This document shows, one piece after another, positions 35,036-44,408 of a stretch of 64,000 nucleotides of DNA. Below the pieces are notes generated by a model. The model saw only the letters and a program-made list of their open reading frames with translations, was not told the DNA's origin and did not search any database. The stretch is taken from contig NZ_CAKZGO010000004.1 of NCBI RefSeq assembly GCF_936916975.1, forward strand, positions 806,001 to 870,000, given 5' to 3'. Numbering within the stretch: the stretch's first letter is position 1; each line of letters opens with the position of its first letter. This stretch comes from an uncultured Dongia sp. Its GTDB lineage: Bacteria > Pseudomonadota > Alphaproteobacteria > Dongiales > Dongiaceae. A program made the position numbers and the translations under genes.

Positions 35036-37834
35036 TCAGGCCTGGGAGACCGGCGATTCCTTAACGTTTTCAGCCAGAAACGCCGCTGTTTGCTCAATCA
35101 CGGCCTTGAGGCCGATCCGTTCCACCGTCACATCGGCCGGAAAGGCGGTCAGCAGCCGCGAGGGCATGGCCTTGTCGAGCAGCACGAAGACGCCGTGATC
35201 GTCGGCGCGGCGGATGAGGCGGCCGAAGGCTTGCTTGAGCTTGAGGCGTGTCAGCTGGTCCTCATAGGCGGTGCCGCCGAAGGCCTGCTTGCGGGCGCGG
35301 TGGAGAAGGTCCGGGCGCGGCCAGGGCACGCGGTCGAAGACGATGAGGCGGAGCGCATTGCCCGGCACGTCGACACCGTCGCGCACGGCATCGGTACCGA
35401 GGAGACACGCATCGACATCGCCGCGGAAGATATCGATGAGCGTTGCGTTGTCCATGGCATCGACATGCTGTGCCAGGAGATTGAGTCCGGCCCCTTCGAT
35501 GGCGGGTGCTATCCGCCGGTGCACTTCGCGCAAACGCTGGATCGCGGTGAAGAGCCCGAGCGCGCCACCACGTGCCGCTAGGAACAGGGTGCGATAGGCG
35601 GAGGCCACCTGCGCCATGTCGTCCTTGTCGAGGTCGGTCACGATAAAGACGCGGGTCTGCTTCGCGTAATCGAAGGGCGAGGGCACGCGCAGGCGATAGG
35701 CGGGCAGCGGCAGATGATTGGTGCCGGCGCGCACCTCGGCCCCCATCCAGGATTGCTCCGACCCGCTGCCATCGGTGAGGGTGGCCGAGGTGACGACGAT
35801 GCCGTGGGCCGGCTTCATCACCGCTTCCGCAAAGGGTCGCGTGGGGTCGAGGAAATGGCGATACATGCCGACATCCAGCTCGCGCCCGTCGATGCGCTCC
35901 AGGCCGAACCAGTCGACGAACATCGGTGCGTCATTGAGCGGGTCAGGTAATTGATTTGTGGAGAGTGCTTTGAGCATCGCGCGCCAGGCGCCGATCTCCA
36001 TGTCGCCGCGCCGCTGCAGCCCGCGCGCCATCGCGTCGATGCGCTGGCGTTGCGCGGTTTCCAGATCTTCCGCTTCATCATCGAGACGCCGCATGAGTTT
36101 GGCAGCCAGCGCCAGCATCGGTTCCATGAGTGCGCTGAGCGCGCGGTCGAGGGCGACGCTGGCCAAGGCGACATCCGGCTCCAGCGGCCCGCAGGCGCAT
36201 TCAAGTGAATAGCCGCTGCGTGGTGCGGCGGCGCGCGCCAGCACCTGGTGGCGCACGGTGATGAGAAATTTCTCAGCGGCGCCAAGTGGCTGACCATCGG
36301 CCATGCGCTGCTGCCAGCCTTCGCCGGCCAGTGATTTCGCCGCGGCAAGGACATCATCGACCAGACCCGGCATGTCGGGATCGTCGAGGATAAGATCATC
36401 GAGCCGGCGCTTCAAACCACGCGCGCGGCTGGAGCGACCGCCTTCCGCGCCGAGCAGCCAGCGGCGCAGATCCGACATCTCCTGGCCGGTGAGATGTGCC
36501 GCGAAGGCGCCGTCGGTGGCGCTGAACAGGTGATGGCCTTCGTCGAACACATAGCGTGTCGGCAGGCGCTGATCCTCAGCCCCGCCCATCGCTGCCTGGA
36601 TCATCACCAGCGCATGATTGGCGATGACGATCTCGGCCTTCTTCGCGCGCCGCGCCGATCGTTCGATGAAGCAGCGGGTGTATTGCGGGCAAGCGGCATA
36701 GATGCATTCGCCGCGCCGGTCAGCCAGCGCGAAGCTGCGGTTATGGCCGATGAGGTCCGGCAGCCAGCCGGGGAAATCGCCGCCGACCATGTCGCCATCG
36801 CGGGTCTGCATCGCCCAGCGCGCGACGAGGCCGAAGGCCACCGCGTCGATCGGCCGGCCGGAGAGCTGCCCGCCCATCTCGGCCAGATTGAGCAGGCACA
36901 GATAATTCTCGCGCCCCTTGCGGATGACGACCTTCTGCGCCTTCTGCGCCGGGTTGGGATAGAGCCGGTCGAGCTCACTGTCGATCTGGTGCTGCAGATG
37001 GCGCGTATAGGTGCTGATCCAGACCGGCCCCTGGTTGCGCGCGGCCCAGATGCTGGCGGGCGCGATATAGCCCAGCGTCTTGCCGACACCGGTGCCGGCT
37101 TCGGCCAGCACGACATTGGGGGCACCCTCTTCCGAGCGCGGCACGAAGGCGGGCGTCAAGCCGGCGGCGAAATCCGCCTGCGCTGCGCGCTGCTCGGCAT
37201 GGACGCCGATGAGGTCAGCCAGGCGACGGCGTGTTTCTTCGGCAGTAATAGGCAGGTGATCGGGTTCCGGCGGTGGCGCGCCATCCGACCATTCCGGGAG
37301 ATCGTCCCATACCGCGACACCTGGCGCATTGATCCCGGCATCGGCCTGGAAATCGAGGGCGCGCAGGACAAAGGCTCCCCAGGCCCAGCCGGCCTTGGCC
37401 ATCGCCCAGGCGAGGCCGAGCGTGCGGCGACGCTGGCGGCTCTGTGCGGCAAGCTCGACCAGCAGCAGCCGGGCGATCTCATGGAGCAGCCGCACTTCCA
37501 GGAGCGGATCGTGATGCAAAGGCACGGTGACGCCCAGCACCTCGGCCAATCCCTTGGGGGTCGGCAGGCAGAAGCTGGCCGGGCGCACGAAGGCATAAAG
37601 TTCGAGGAGATCGAAGGCGGGGAACCGCTCGACCTTCAGGCGCCGGGCGGTGGCCGGCGCATGGACCACGAGTGGCGGCCGCGCCCGGCCAGAAAGCGCT
37701 GCCGTCGGATGGCTGACACGCTGCGGCGCTGCCTCGGCATGGTCCAACCACGCCGCCTCGGCATGGAAGGCGACCAAGGCCGGCAGATCGGCAAGCGCAT
37801 TTGGCAGCGGGGAAGATGTACCGGTTTCGTTCAT
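35036..37834 (-). CDS. DinG/YoaA-like ATP-dependent DNA helicase with Fe-S cysteines
   Basis: This superfamily 2 XPD-like helicase is 932 residues, longer than E. coli DinG (716) because of an N-terminal region of about 200 residues that I do not recognise. Walker A is AEAGTGVGKTLGYIAP and the DEAH-type box is FDEGHHLF. Four cysteines between them (YLCLLN, GECIYAAC, YTRC) match the Fe-S cluster positions. C-terminal motifs include DACLLGTDAVRDGVDVPGNALRLIVFDRVPWPRPD and QAFGRLIRRADDHG. It probably unwinds 5' overhang or R-loop DNA during repair. The ATG at 37834 is preferred; the frame opens 12 codons earlier. Confidence 0.9.
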   Translation of the reverse strand: MNETGTSSPLPNALADLPALVAFHAEAAWLDHAEAAPQRVSHPTAALSGRARPPLVVHAPATARRLKVERFPAFDLLELYAFVRPASFCLPTPKGLAEVLGVTVPLHHDPLLEVRLLHEIARLLLVELAAQSRQRRRTLGLAWAMAKAGWAWGAFVLRALDFQADAGINAPGVAVWDDLPEWSDGAPPPEPDHLPITAEETRRRLADLIGVHAEQRAAQADFAAGLTPAFVPRSEEGAPNVVLAEAGTGVGKTLGYIAPASIWAARNQGPVWISTYTRHLQHQIDSELDRLYPNPAQKAQKVVIRKGRENYLCLLNLAEMGGQLSGRPIDAVAFGLVARWAMQTRDGDMVGGDFPGWLPDLIGHNRSFALADRRGECIYAACPQYTRCFIERSARRAKKAEIVIANHALVMIQAAMGGAEDQRLPTRYVFDEGHHLFSATDGAFAAHLTGQEMSDLRRWLLGAEGGRSSRARGLKRRLDDLILDDPDMPGLVDDVLAAAKSLAGEGWQQRMADGQPLGAAEKFLITVRHQVLARAAAPRSGYSLECACGPLEPDVALASVALDRALSALMEPMLALAAKLMRRLDDEAEDLETAQRQRIDAMARGLQRRGDMEIGAWRAMLKALSTNQLPDPLNDAPMFVDWFGLERIDGRELDVGMYRHFLDPTRPFAEAVMKPAHGIVVTSATLTDGSGSEQSWMGAEVRAGTNHLPLPAYRLRVPSPFDYAKQTRVFIVTDLDKDDMAQVASAYRTLFLAARGGALGLFTAIQRLREVHRRIAPAIEGAGLNLLAQHVDAMDNATLIDIFRGDVDACLLGTDAVRDGVDVPGNALRLIVFDRVPWPRPDLLHRARKQAFGGTAYEDQLTRLKLKQAFGRLIRRADDHGVFVLLDKAMPSRLLTAFPADVTVERIGLKAVIEQTAAFLAENVKESPVSQA

Positions 37835-37891
37835 CACCCGACTTATGGACCAGCGGCGGGCTGGGATCAATGCGCGGCAGCGATTTTAGCT

Positions 37892-38017
37892 CGTCATGGT
37901 CCGCCGTCGGCGAAGGCCGACATTCGTCGGCTGTGGCGGACCACCCACGAATTTACCTGCGGCTGCTCGGCTAACGGATAGAAACTCGTGGGTGGTCCGC
38001 CTTCGCGGACCATGACG
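37892..38017. repeat. Type B palindromic repeat, copy 3, with nested three-arm insert
   Basis: The outer parts are those of copy 2, but the apical GAAG loop of the left hairpin (TGGTCCGC / GGCGGACCA) is enlarged. At 37906-37931 it holds GTCGGC, GAAG, GCCGAC, ATTC, GTCGGC, the same 26-base unit as in the type A repeat at 6519-6544 with one base changed. The right hairpin is intact. Confidence 0.85.
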
Positions 38018-38040
38018 TATTTTTTTTGAGAATCTCGGCC

Positions 38041-39846
38041 TTACGCCGACAGGATGCGCTGGCCGATGGCCCAGGGACGGTCGAATTGGGGGCGGCCGTA
38101 GTGATAGCCTTGGAGGTAATGAACCCCGGCGGCAATCAGCACCTGGGCGTCGGCTTCGTTTTCGACGAATTCAGCAACGGTCTCAAGGCCGAAGGTGCCG
38201 GCAAGGCCCATCAGATTGCGGATGAACAGCTGCTGGTCGACATTATTGGCCAGGTTGCGCACGAAGGAGCCGTCGATCTTTACGAGGTCGACGGTGAGCG
38301 CCTTCAAATGCCGGAAGCTGGTGAAGCCGGCGCCGAAATCGTCGATGGCGACGCGGCAGCCGACATCGCGCACCACGTTCACGAAGCGCGCCGATTCCTC
38401 GATGTCGTGGAGCGCCGCCGTCTCGGTGATTTCCACGATCAGGCGCGAGGCGATATGCGGTGTCGATTTCACCGCGGCGATGAGCGCGCGCAGCCAGGAT
38501 TGATCGGTGGCGGTAAGACCCGAGATGTTGAGCGAGAGGACGGCGGCCAGGTCCTTGCGCAATTCAGCGACGGTCATGTCGAGCACATAGCGGTCGAGGA
38601 GCCGCGTCATGCCCAATTGCTCGACCACCGGGATGAAGGCGCCGGCCGGCAGGATCTCGCCCTTCGGGTCACGCATGCGCAACAGGCATTCGTATTTCGA
38701 GACGGTCATTGTCCGGGCGTGGATGATCGGCTGATAAGTGAAGATCAGGCGCTGTTCGCGCATCGCCTGCTGGACCTGGGTTCCCACATCCATGGCGCGG
38801 CGATGCAACAGCGTCTGCTGTTCGGAGGGGCGATAGACGTTGTAGCAGCAGCGGCCGGCCTTCTTGGCATAGGTCAGCGCCGATTCCGCCTTGGTCATGA
38901 CCTCATAGGCGGTGTTGACCAGACCCGGGAACAGCACGCAACCCACAGAGACGGTGATGGGGATCGACTGGCCGTTGATCTCGATCGCCTGGTCGCGCAT
39001 CGCCTCGATGATGCGGTCCATGCAATTGACGACGCAGTCTTCCGGGCAATTGCTGACGAGAACGCCGAAGCGGTCGCCGCCCAAGCGCCCGATCACATCG
39101 CTCGCGCGCAGGGTCCGGTCGAGGCGCTGGCCGATTGCCACCAGGACAGCATCGCCGATCTCGTAGCCATAGGCGTTGTTGACCATGGCGAGCTTGTCGA
39201 CGCCGATGACCAGGAAGGCGCTCTCGACCTTGAAGCGACGGCTGAAGGACAGGGCCTGTTCCAATTCGTCGCGCAGGCGGGCGCGGTTGAAGTGACCTGT
39301 CAGTTCATCGTAATTGGCAATCCGCTCGAGGCGCGCTTCGTTCTGCTTCCTTTGAGTGATGATGCGCATGGCGCCGGACATGGCGACCGGCATGCCGTTG
39401 GCGTCGATCTCGACCCGGCCGCGGTCATGCACCCAGATGACCAGGCCCTGACCGTTGCGCACGCGGTATTCGCAATCGTAATTGTCGCCCTGGCTGAAAT
39501 GATCGGAGAGCGCCTTCAGGCGCCGCGGCAGATCCTCAGGGTGGATGCGGTTGTTGAAGCCATGGCCGCTGGCGATGGCGTGCTCGCCTTCGCCCAGAAC
39601 CTCCTCGATCTCGCCGGCCCAGTTCAGCCGATCGGAGAGGATGTCCCATTTGTAAAGAATATCGCCCGAGGCGCCGATGGCCGCCCGCAGCCAATCAGGG
39701 GCCGCGGCGGGCACGGGCTGGGGATCGGCAAAACCGGGATCGGCATGACCAGAAACCTGGCCCGTTTCCGGGGCCAGGCCACTCAGTCCTTGCTCGTTCC
39801 TCAAAGCCGTCACGAGCGCTCCTGTGTCGCCGCCACCCGGTACCAT
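38041..39846 (-). CDS. PAS-GGDEF-EAL c-di-GMP signalling protein
   Basis: The 601-residue soluble protein has a PAS domain (about residues 60-165, with WDILSDRLNWAGEIEEVLG and CEYRVRNGQGLVIWVHDRGR), a GGDEF domain (about 180-335) and an EAL domain (about 350-600). The diguanylate cyclase motif reads GGDRF, so cyclase activity is doubtful. The EAL domain keeps the catalytic residues: Glu of YECLLR, LSLNISG, VEITET, IDDFGAGF, VKIDGSF and FVENEAD. It should therefore be a phosphodiesterase. The start may be the ATG at 39846 or a GTG at 39813 that has AGGAG upstream. Confidence 0.9.
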   Translation of the reverse strand: MVPGGGDTGALVTALRNEQGLSGLAPETGQVSGHADPGFADPQPVPAAAPDWLRAAIGASGDILYKWDILSDRLNWAGEIEEVLGEGEHAIASGHGFNNRIHPEDLPRRLKALSDHFSQGDNYDCEYRVRNGQGLVIWVHDRGRVEIDANGMPVAMSGAMRIITQRKQNEARLERIANYDELTGHFNRARLRDELEQALSFSRRFKVESAFLVIGVDKLAMVNNAYGYEIGDAVLVAIGQRLDRTLRASDVIGRLGGDRFGVLVSNCPEDCVVNCMDRIIEAMRDQAIEINGQSIPITVSVGCVLFPGLVNTAYEVMTKAESALTYAKKAGRCCYNVYRPSEQQTLLHRRAMDVGTQVQQAMREQRLIFTYQPIIHARTMTVSKYECLLRMRDPKGEILPAGAFIPVVEQLGMTRLLDRYVLDMTVAELRKDLAAVLSLNISGLTATDQSWLRALIAAVKSTPHIASRLIVEITETAALHDIEESARFVNVVRDVGCRVAIDDFGAGFTSFRHLKALTVDLVKIDGSFVRNLANNVDQQLFIRNLMGLAGTFGLETVAEFVENEADAQVLIAAGVHYLQGYHYGRPQFDRPWAIGQRILSA

Positions 39847-40174
39847 CCGATGACCCTAGCGCCAGAGTCTAAACAAAGTCCTAAAAGCTGACTGAATGGT
39901 CTTTTTTCGGGCGGTTTTGGGTCTTGTGCCGGGCGTGGGACGGCCGGTGTGGAGCCGCGCGGGAAGAACTGCTTAGACATGGTAAATAATTGGTAAATTT
40001 GAGTAAATTCGCCGAAACGACGCACAATAATGTGACAAGAATCCGTGTACTGGCCCTTGAACGGGCTTGTACCTAGCTCCAATTTATCTAAAATTCTATC
40101 TATTCCTGGATCTGCGACGGCGGGTGCCGCGTAGTCAGTCTTGAAACGCCTTTTTGAGGGAAGTCCCGCCGCGT
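39847..40174. other. Intergenic region with AT-rich repeats
   Basis: The divergent region between the c-di-GMP protein and the next gene is AT-rich from about 39975 to 40110. It contains GGTAAAT twice and GAGTAAAT once within 35 bases (39978-40013). It has no strong SD or reading frame that I can support. It likely holds the promoter of the gene at 40175. Confidence 0.5.
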
Positions 40175-40675
40175 ATGGCTGACGTCAGCCGCCTTCTTTT
40201 ACCCCCGCCCAGCACGATAGGGCGCACCCCGCTCGCGCGCATCGGCGAGGGCAAGGGAGAGGCACGCGACGAGCAGGGCCTGGTTCAGGCGGTCGATGAA
40301 ACGGCCGATGCGACCGGTGGCGCCCGGGCCAAGCAGTTCCGCTTCCGTGTGCTGGATGGCGGGCGCAGCGATCAGCTGGCCGGCAATGCCGAACTGCCGG
40401 CGCGCACCCGGCCTGGCCAGGACAGCACGGCGGAGGCCGCCAGTACCGGCGGTGCCCAGACCACCACGAATGCGCGCGGCCAGCAGGGCAGCGGCGTACC
40501 GCTCGGCACACCCCTTGCCACCTTCCTCGCTCAGCTCATCGCGCAGGAACAGCTGCCCCAGGGCCTCTATGACCCGCCGGTGAAGGCCGCCGACCGCGCC
40601 TATCGCCAGGCCGGCGGCGAACCGGCGCTGACCGACAGCGCAAGGTCCGCCCCGCGCTACCAGATTGCGGTCTGA
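40175..40675 (+). CDS. Hypothetical protein, low complexity
   Basis: The 166-residue protein is unrecognised. It has no signal peptide or helix. It is rich in Ala, Gly, Arg and Gln, with a disordered middle (DSTAEAASTGGAQTTTNARGQQGSG). A conserved-looking C-terminal block is LATFLAQLIAQEQLPQGLYDPPVKAADRAYRQAG. Codon use is host-like, which supports it as real. The ATG at 40175 lacks a strong SD, and a TTG at 40154 is an alternative. It is followed after 58 bases by an XRE regulator. Confidence 0.6.
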   Translation: MADVSRLLLPPPSTIGRTPLARIGEGKGEARDEQGLVQAVDETADATGGARAKQFRFRVLDGGRSDQLAGNAELPARTRPGQDSTAEAASTGGAQTTTNARGQQGSGVPLGTPLATFLAQLIAQEQLPQGLYDPPVKAADRAYRQAGGEPALTDSARSAPRYQIAV

Positions 40676-40733
40676 GCCAGATTGCGGCCTGGGGTTGCCG
40701 ATTAGGGTCCGCTGTCTCTAAGCTCCCGCCGGC

Positions 40734-41087
40734 ATGACACCCTTTGGACAGAAACTGCGCGAGCTCCGGCAGGCCCATGGCAAACAGCTCAAGGACATGG
40801 CGAAGGCCCTCCGGGTCAGCTCCGCCTATCTCTCGGCGCTGGAACACGGCCACCGTGCGCGGCCCAAGACCGGCTTCGTGCAGCAGGTGGCGGCCTTCTT
40901 CAACCTCGCCTGGGAGGAAGTGGACGATCTCCAGGCGCTGGCCGACATCTCCGATCCCAAGGTCAGTATCGACACCGGCGGCCTCTCGCCCTTGGCCACC
41001 GAACTTGCCAACCGCCTCGCCAAGCGCATCGGTGATTTGGATGCGCCCACGCTCGAAAAGCTCAACGAGCAGCTGAAGCCCAAATAA
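40734..41087 (+). CDS. XRE-family helix-turn-helix protein
   Basis: The 117-residue protein has an N-terminal HTH_3 domain (residues 5-60, LRELRQAHGKQLKDMAKALRVSSAYLSALEHGHRARP). A short helical C-terminal part (LSPLATELANRLAKRIGDLDAPTLEKLNEQLKPK) may dimerise. Solitary small XRE regulators of this length are common in alphaproteobacteria. No toxin-antitoxin partner is adjacent. Confidence 0.87.
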   Translation: MTPFGQKLRELRQAHGKQLKDMAKALRVSSAYLSALEHGHRARPKTGFVQQVAAFFNLAWEEVDDLQALADISDPKVSIDTGGLSPLATELANRLAKRIGDLDAPTLEKLNEQLKPK

Positions 41088-41177
41088 CGCCTTCATTGCC
41101 CTCGATGACCAGATGATTCAGCATGGCGCCGAAACACCCGCCGAGTCGGGAATGAGGAAGTTCAGTAAGGACAGGGC

Positions 41178-42470
41178 ATGAGCGTCGAGCGGCAGGTGAG
41201 TTGGGGCGAAGCGCTCACGGTCTATTTTACCTGGCGGCAAGTCGTCATCTTCGGCATGGGCTTTGCCAGTGGCTTCCCGTTGCTGCTGACGCTCTCGACA
41301 CTGTCCTATTGGCTTTCGACCGTCGGTGTCGACAAGACGACCATCGGCATCTTCATCCTCGTCGGCGCACCGTATACCTTCAAATTCCTGTGGTCGCCAA
41401 TTATCGACCAAGTGAAATTGCCGATCATCGGACGGTTGGGGCGGCGCAAAAGCTGGCTCCTAGTCATTCAGATGTTGCTGACGGCAGCTATCTTCGTCAT
41501 GGGGCAAACGGATCCTGTCGCTGTGCCGGCGATGACAGCTCTGCTCGCGGTCACCGTCGCTTTCTTTTCTGCTAGCCAGGACATTGTCATCGACGCATAT
41601 CGCATCGAAATTCTGGAAGATGCCGAGCAAGGCGCGGGCGCTGCGAGCACGCAGATCGGCTATAAGTTTGGCACACTCTTGACCAGTGCCGGTGCGATCG
41701 CCCTATCGGACTATGTTGGCTGGCCCACGATCTTTGCTGTGTTGGCGGCGATCATGGCCTTGTGCGCCGTGTTTACGATTTTCATACCCGAACCAAAGTC
41801 CAGCACCCGTATCGTCACGCAGCACAAGAACTATCGGGAATGGATTGTCGTTGCCGTGGTTCAGCCATTCGCCGATTTCATGACGCGCCGAGGTTGGCTG
41901 GTCATCCTGCTCTTCATTCTTTTTTATAAATACGGTGATGCATTCGGCAGCGCCATGGCGAGTCCGTTTTATCATGAGCTAGGTTTCAGCGGGACGGAGA
42001 TCGCCGCTGTCACGAAGGTCTTTGGTGTCATTGCCTCAATGCTCGGCGCGGTTCTAGGTGGGCTTTGCGTGTTTCGCTACGGTCTTTTCAAGACCCTTCT
42101 AATCGGCGGCATCGTGCAGGCGGTGACCAATCTGCTGTTCGCCGTCCTTGCAATGAAAGGGGCCAACCTTGTTTGGCTTGGCGTCGCGGTGACGGCCGAC
42201 AATCTCGCGGGCAATATCGCTGCTGCCGCTTTGGTGGCGTATCTTTCTGGTCTTTGCAACGTTGCCTTCACAGCAACGCAGTACGCCCTGTTTTCCTCCT
42301 TCATGGCGTTTGGGCGCACAGGTCTGTCAAGCGCAAGCGGTTGGGTCGCGGATCATACGGATTGGGTCAGCTTCTGGGCGTTGACCACCGTGATGGCGAT
42401 CCCCGGCCTGCTGCTACTGCTGTGGATTGTGCGACTTTATCCGCACGGGCTGACCACGAGACAAGAATGA
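41178..42470 (+). CDS. AmpG-like MFS muropeptide permease
   Basis: The 430-residue integral membrane protein has about 12 hydrophobic helices. The N-terminus (YFTWRQVVIFGMGFASGFPLLLTLSTLSYWL) and the GASQDIVIDAYR-like motif (here SASQDIVIDAYRIEIL) are characteristic of AmpG, the inner-membrane importer of anhydro-muropeptides in cell-wall recycling. AAGGACAGGG precedes the ATG. The stop overlaps the next ATG. No ampD or nagZ gene is in view, so exact substrate assignment is inference from family. GC content is a little lower than the neighbours. Confidence 0.87.
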   Translation: MSVERQVSWGEALTVYFTWRQVVIFGMGFASGFPLLLTLSTLSYWLSTVGVDKTTIGIFILVGAPYTFKFLWSPIIDQVKLPIIGRLGRRKSWLLVIQMLLTAAIFVMGQTDPVAVPAMTALLAVTVAFFSASQDIVIDAYRIEILEDAEQGAGAASTQIGYKFGTLLTSAGAIALSDYVGWPTIFAVLAAIMALCAVFTIFIPEPKSSTRIVTQHKNYREWIVVAVVQPFADFMTRRGWLVILLFILFYKYGDAFGSAMASPFYHELGFSGTEIAAVTKVFGVIASMLGAVLGGLCVFRYGLFKTLLIGGIVQAVTNLLFAVLAMKGANLVWLGVAVTADNLAGNIAAAALVAYLSGLCNVAFTATQYALFSSFMAFGRTGLSSASGWVADHTDWVSFWALTTVMAIPGLLLLLWIVRLYPHGLTTRQE

Positions 42471-42760
42471 GCGCCGCCAAACCCGTCGTCGCCATCACCT
42501 ATTGCACGCAATGCCGCTGGCTGTTGCGGGCGGGGTGGAGTGCGCAAGAACTCTTGGTGACATTCGAGGATGAGTTGGGTGGTGTGACGCTCATCCCCGG
42601 CACTGGTGGTGTGTTCGACGTGACGGTGGATGGTGCGCTGGTGTGGTCGCGTAAAACCGAGGGCCGCTTTCCCGAGATGAAAGAATTGAAGCAGCGCATC
42701 CGCGATGTCGTAGCGCCGGAACGGCCGCTGGGGCACTCCGATAGCAAGATGCCGGAATAA
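42467..42760 (+). CDS. SelT/SelW/SelH-family thioredoxin-like protein
   Basis: The 97-residue Rdx-type protein has the CxxC motif C13-T-Q-C16 in the context ITYCTQCRWLLRAGW. Animal selenoproteins of this family have CxxU at this place; here it is the cysteine form. The second half (GVFDVTVDGALVWSRKTEGRFPEMKELKQRIRD) is the family's C-terminal signature. Function is unknown, probably thiol redox. It is translationally coupled to the AmpG-like gene by ATGA. Confidence 0.88.
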   Translation: MSAAKPVVAITYCTQCRWLLRAGWSAQELLVTFEDELGGVTLIPGTGGVFDVTVDGALVWSRKTEGRFPEMKELKQRIRDVVAPERPLGHSDSKMPE

Positions 42761-42935
42761 TTCCGTGACCTGTCACACTGCTGACGGGATCGTGACTGTT
42801 CTTCCCTGAATTTTCATGACGCTGCCCCATTTCCGCCCCGATTGACGGCGACTCTCCGGCTTGTCGAAAGACATTGAGGACTCGCGACGTCGCCGTAGGC
42901 GACAAGATCGACCGCGTCAGAGAAGGGGAAACCCC

Positions 42936-43523
42936 ATGCAGCTGCTCCGCCATACTCTCGAATTTCTGCCTTTCTATTTTCTGCGCCATGGTGAGACGGA
43001 TTGGAACCGTATCGGTCTCGTCCAGGGCCAGGTCAACATGCCCTTGAACGGCACCGGCCTCGCCCAGGCGCGCGCGGCGCGCCAGGTGCTGGCCAACCAG
43101 GGCATCGGCACCATCTGCACATCGCCCCTCGACCGCGCGCGGCTCACCGCCGAGATCATCGCCGCCGGGCTTCATGTGCCGGTGCGCGAGATCGACAATC
43201 TGCGCGAATGCAATTTCGGCGCGCGGGAGGGTCATCCCAAGGGCGCCTGGTACGATGCCTGGCGGAATGGCGAAACGCCGCTGGGCGCCGAGCGCTTCGG
43301 GCATTTCATGGAGCGGGCGCTGGAGGGCATCAACGAGGCGCTGCGGTCCCCCGGCCCGGTCCTCATCGTTGCCCATGGCGGGATCTATTGGGCGATCGAA
43401 CGCTTCGCCGGCATCGCGCGCCGCGAACGCATCCCCAACGGCGTGCCCTTGTTCCACGCCCCACCGCCCAAGCCCCTGCTGCCCTGGCACCGGCAGCGGA
43501 TCGGGGAGTTTGTGGCAGCTTAA
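42936..43523 (+). CDS. Histidine phosphatase family protein
   Basis: This 195-residue phosphoglycerate-mutase-like enzyme has the catalytic R17-H18-G19 motif (FLRHGETDWN). The second catalytic His is in LIVAHGGIYW, with the CTSPLDRARLTAEII region between them. It removes phosphate from a small molecule or protein through a phosphohistidine; substrate unknown. AAGGGGAA lies before the ATG at 42936. A related gene runs off the right end of the window (63587-64000). Confidence 0.9.
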   Translation: MQLLRHTLEFLPFYFLRHGETDWNRIGLVQGQVNMPLNGTGLAQARAARQVLANQGIGTICTSPLDRARLTAEIIAAGLHVPVREIDNLRECNFGAREGHPKGAWYDAWRNGETPLGAERFGHFMERALEGINEALRSPGPVLIVAHGGIYWAIERFAGIARRERIPNGVPLFHAPPPKPLLPWHRQRIGEFVAA

Positions 43524-43566
43524 AAAAGTGTTTTTTTCCAAATAGATATTGCCGCGAGAGCTCATG

Positions 43567-43666
43567 CCCTCTCCCCTCGCGGGAGAGGGTTGGGGTGAGG
43601 GGGTGGTAAGAGCGGGTCGGCTGATAGACCCCCTACCCCAACCCACAACCGCGAGGGGAGAGGGGG
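43567..43666. repeat. Type A palindromic repeat, copy 4
   Basis: The left hairpin is CCCTCTCCC-CTCGC-GGGAGAGGG, then TTGGGGTGAGGGGG. The spacer carries GCGGGTCGGCTGATAGA. The right half is CCCCCTACCCCAACCC and ends GCGAGGGGAGAGGG. It lies between the histidine phosphatase and leuD. Confidence 0.85.
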
Positions 43667-43787
43667 AGATCGCTGGGCAAGGATATGATTCGACACCCCC
43701 GCAATCTTGCACCCGTTCCCCCCGCGTGACATAACACCGACCGCCTGTTCCGGCATGGCCGGGACGCCCAGAACAAGTTGGCGGTTT

Positions 43788-44399
43788 ATGGACAAATTCA
43801 CACAGTTGAGCGGGATCGCGGCACCGATGCCGATCCGCAATGTCGATACCGACATGATCATTCCGAAACAGTTCCTGAAAACCATCAAGCGCACCGGCTT
43901 GGGCAAGAATTTGTTCGACGAGATGCGCTATACGACGGATGGCAAGGAGATCCCGGATTTCGTGCTCAACAAGCCGCAATACCGGCAGGCGAAGATCCTG
44001 GTCACCGGTGATAATTTCGGCTGCGGCTCGTCGCGTGAGCATGCACCCTGGGCGCTCGCCGATTTCGGCATCCGCTGCATCATTGCAACCAGCTTTGCGG
44101 ACATTTTCTATAACAACTGCTTCAAGAACGGCATTCTGCCGATCAAGCTCTCCAAGGAAGACGTGGCCAAGCTGATGGACGACGCCGAGCGCGGCGCCAA
44201 TGCCGTGGTCTCGATCGATCTCGACACCCAGGAGATCAAAGGCCCGGATGGCGGCACGATCAAGTTCGAGGTCGATGCCTTCCGCAAGCATTGCCTGCTG
44301 AATGGTCTCGACGACATCGCGTTGACGCTTGAGAAGAAGCCGTCGATGGATGATTTCGAGATGAAGAACAAGCTCAGCCAGCCCTGGCTGTGGAATTGA
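43788..44399 (+). CDS. leuD: 3-isopropylmalate dehydratase small subunit
   Basis: This subunit, with LeuC, interconverts 2- and 3-isopropylmalate in leucine synthesis. The 203 residues are normal. [30 protein letters not shown] and the [13 protein letters not shown] swivel-loop motif with [13 protein letters not shown] identify it. The ATG at 43788 is used, although the frame is open 27 codons earlier. leuC is not in the window; leuB follows after 168 bases containing a palindromic repeat. The SD is weak. Confidence 0.95.
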   Translation: MDKFTQLSGIAAPMPIRNVDTDMIIPKQFLKTIKRTGLGKNLFDEMRYTTDGKEIPDFVLNKPQYRQAKILVTGDNFGCGSSREHAPWALADFGIRCIIATSFADIFYNNCFKNGILPIKLSKEDVAKLMDDAERGANAVVSIDLDTQEIKGPDGGTIKFEVDAFRKHCLLNGLDDIALTLEKKPSMDDFEMKNKLSQPWLWN

Positions 44400-44408
44400 C
44401 GAGCTAAG

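Noticed and set aside
36494-39891. Long plus-strand frames opposite the helicase and GGDEF-EAL genes
   Set aside because: Both minus-strand genes have full domain motifs; the opposite frames are low-complexity shadows.
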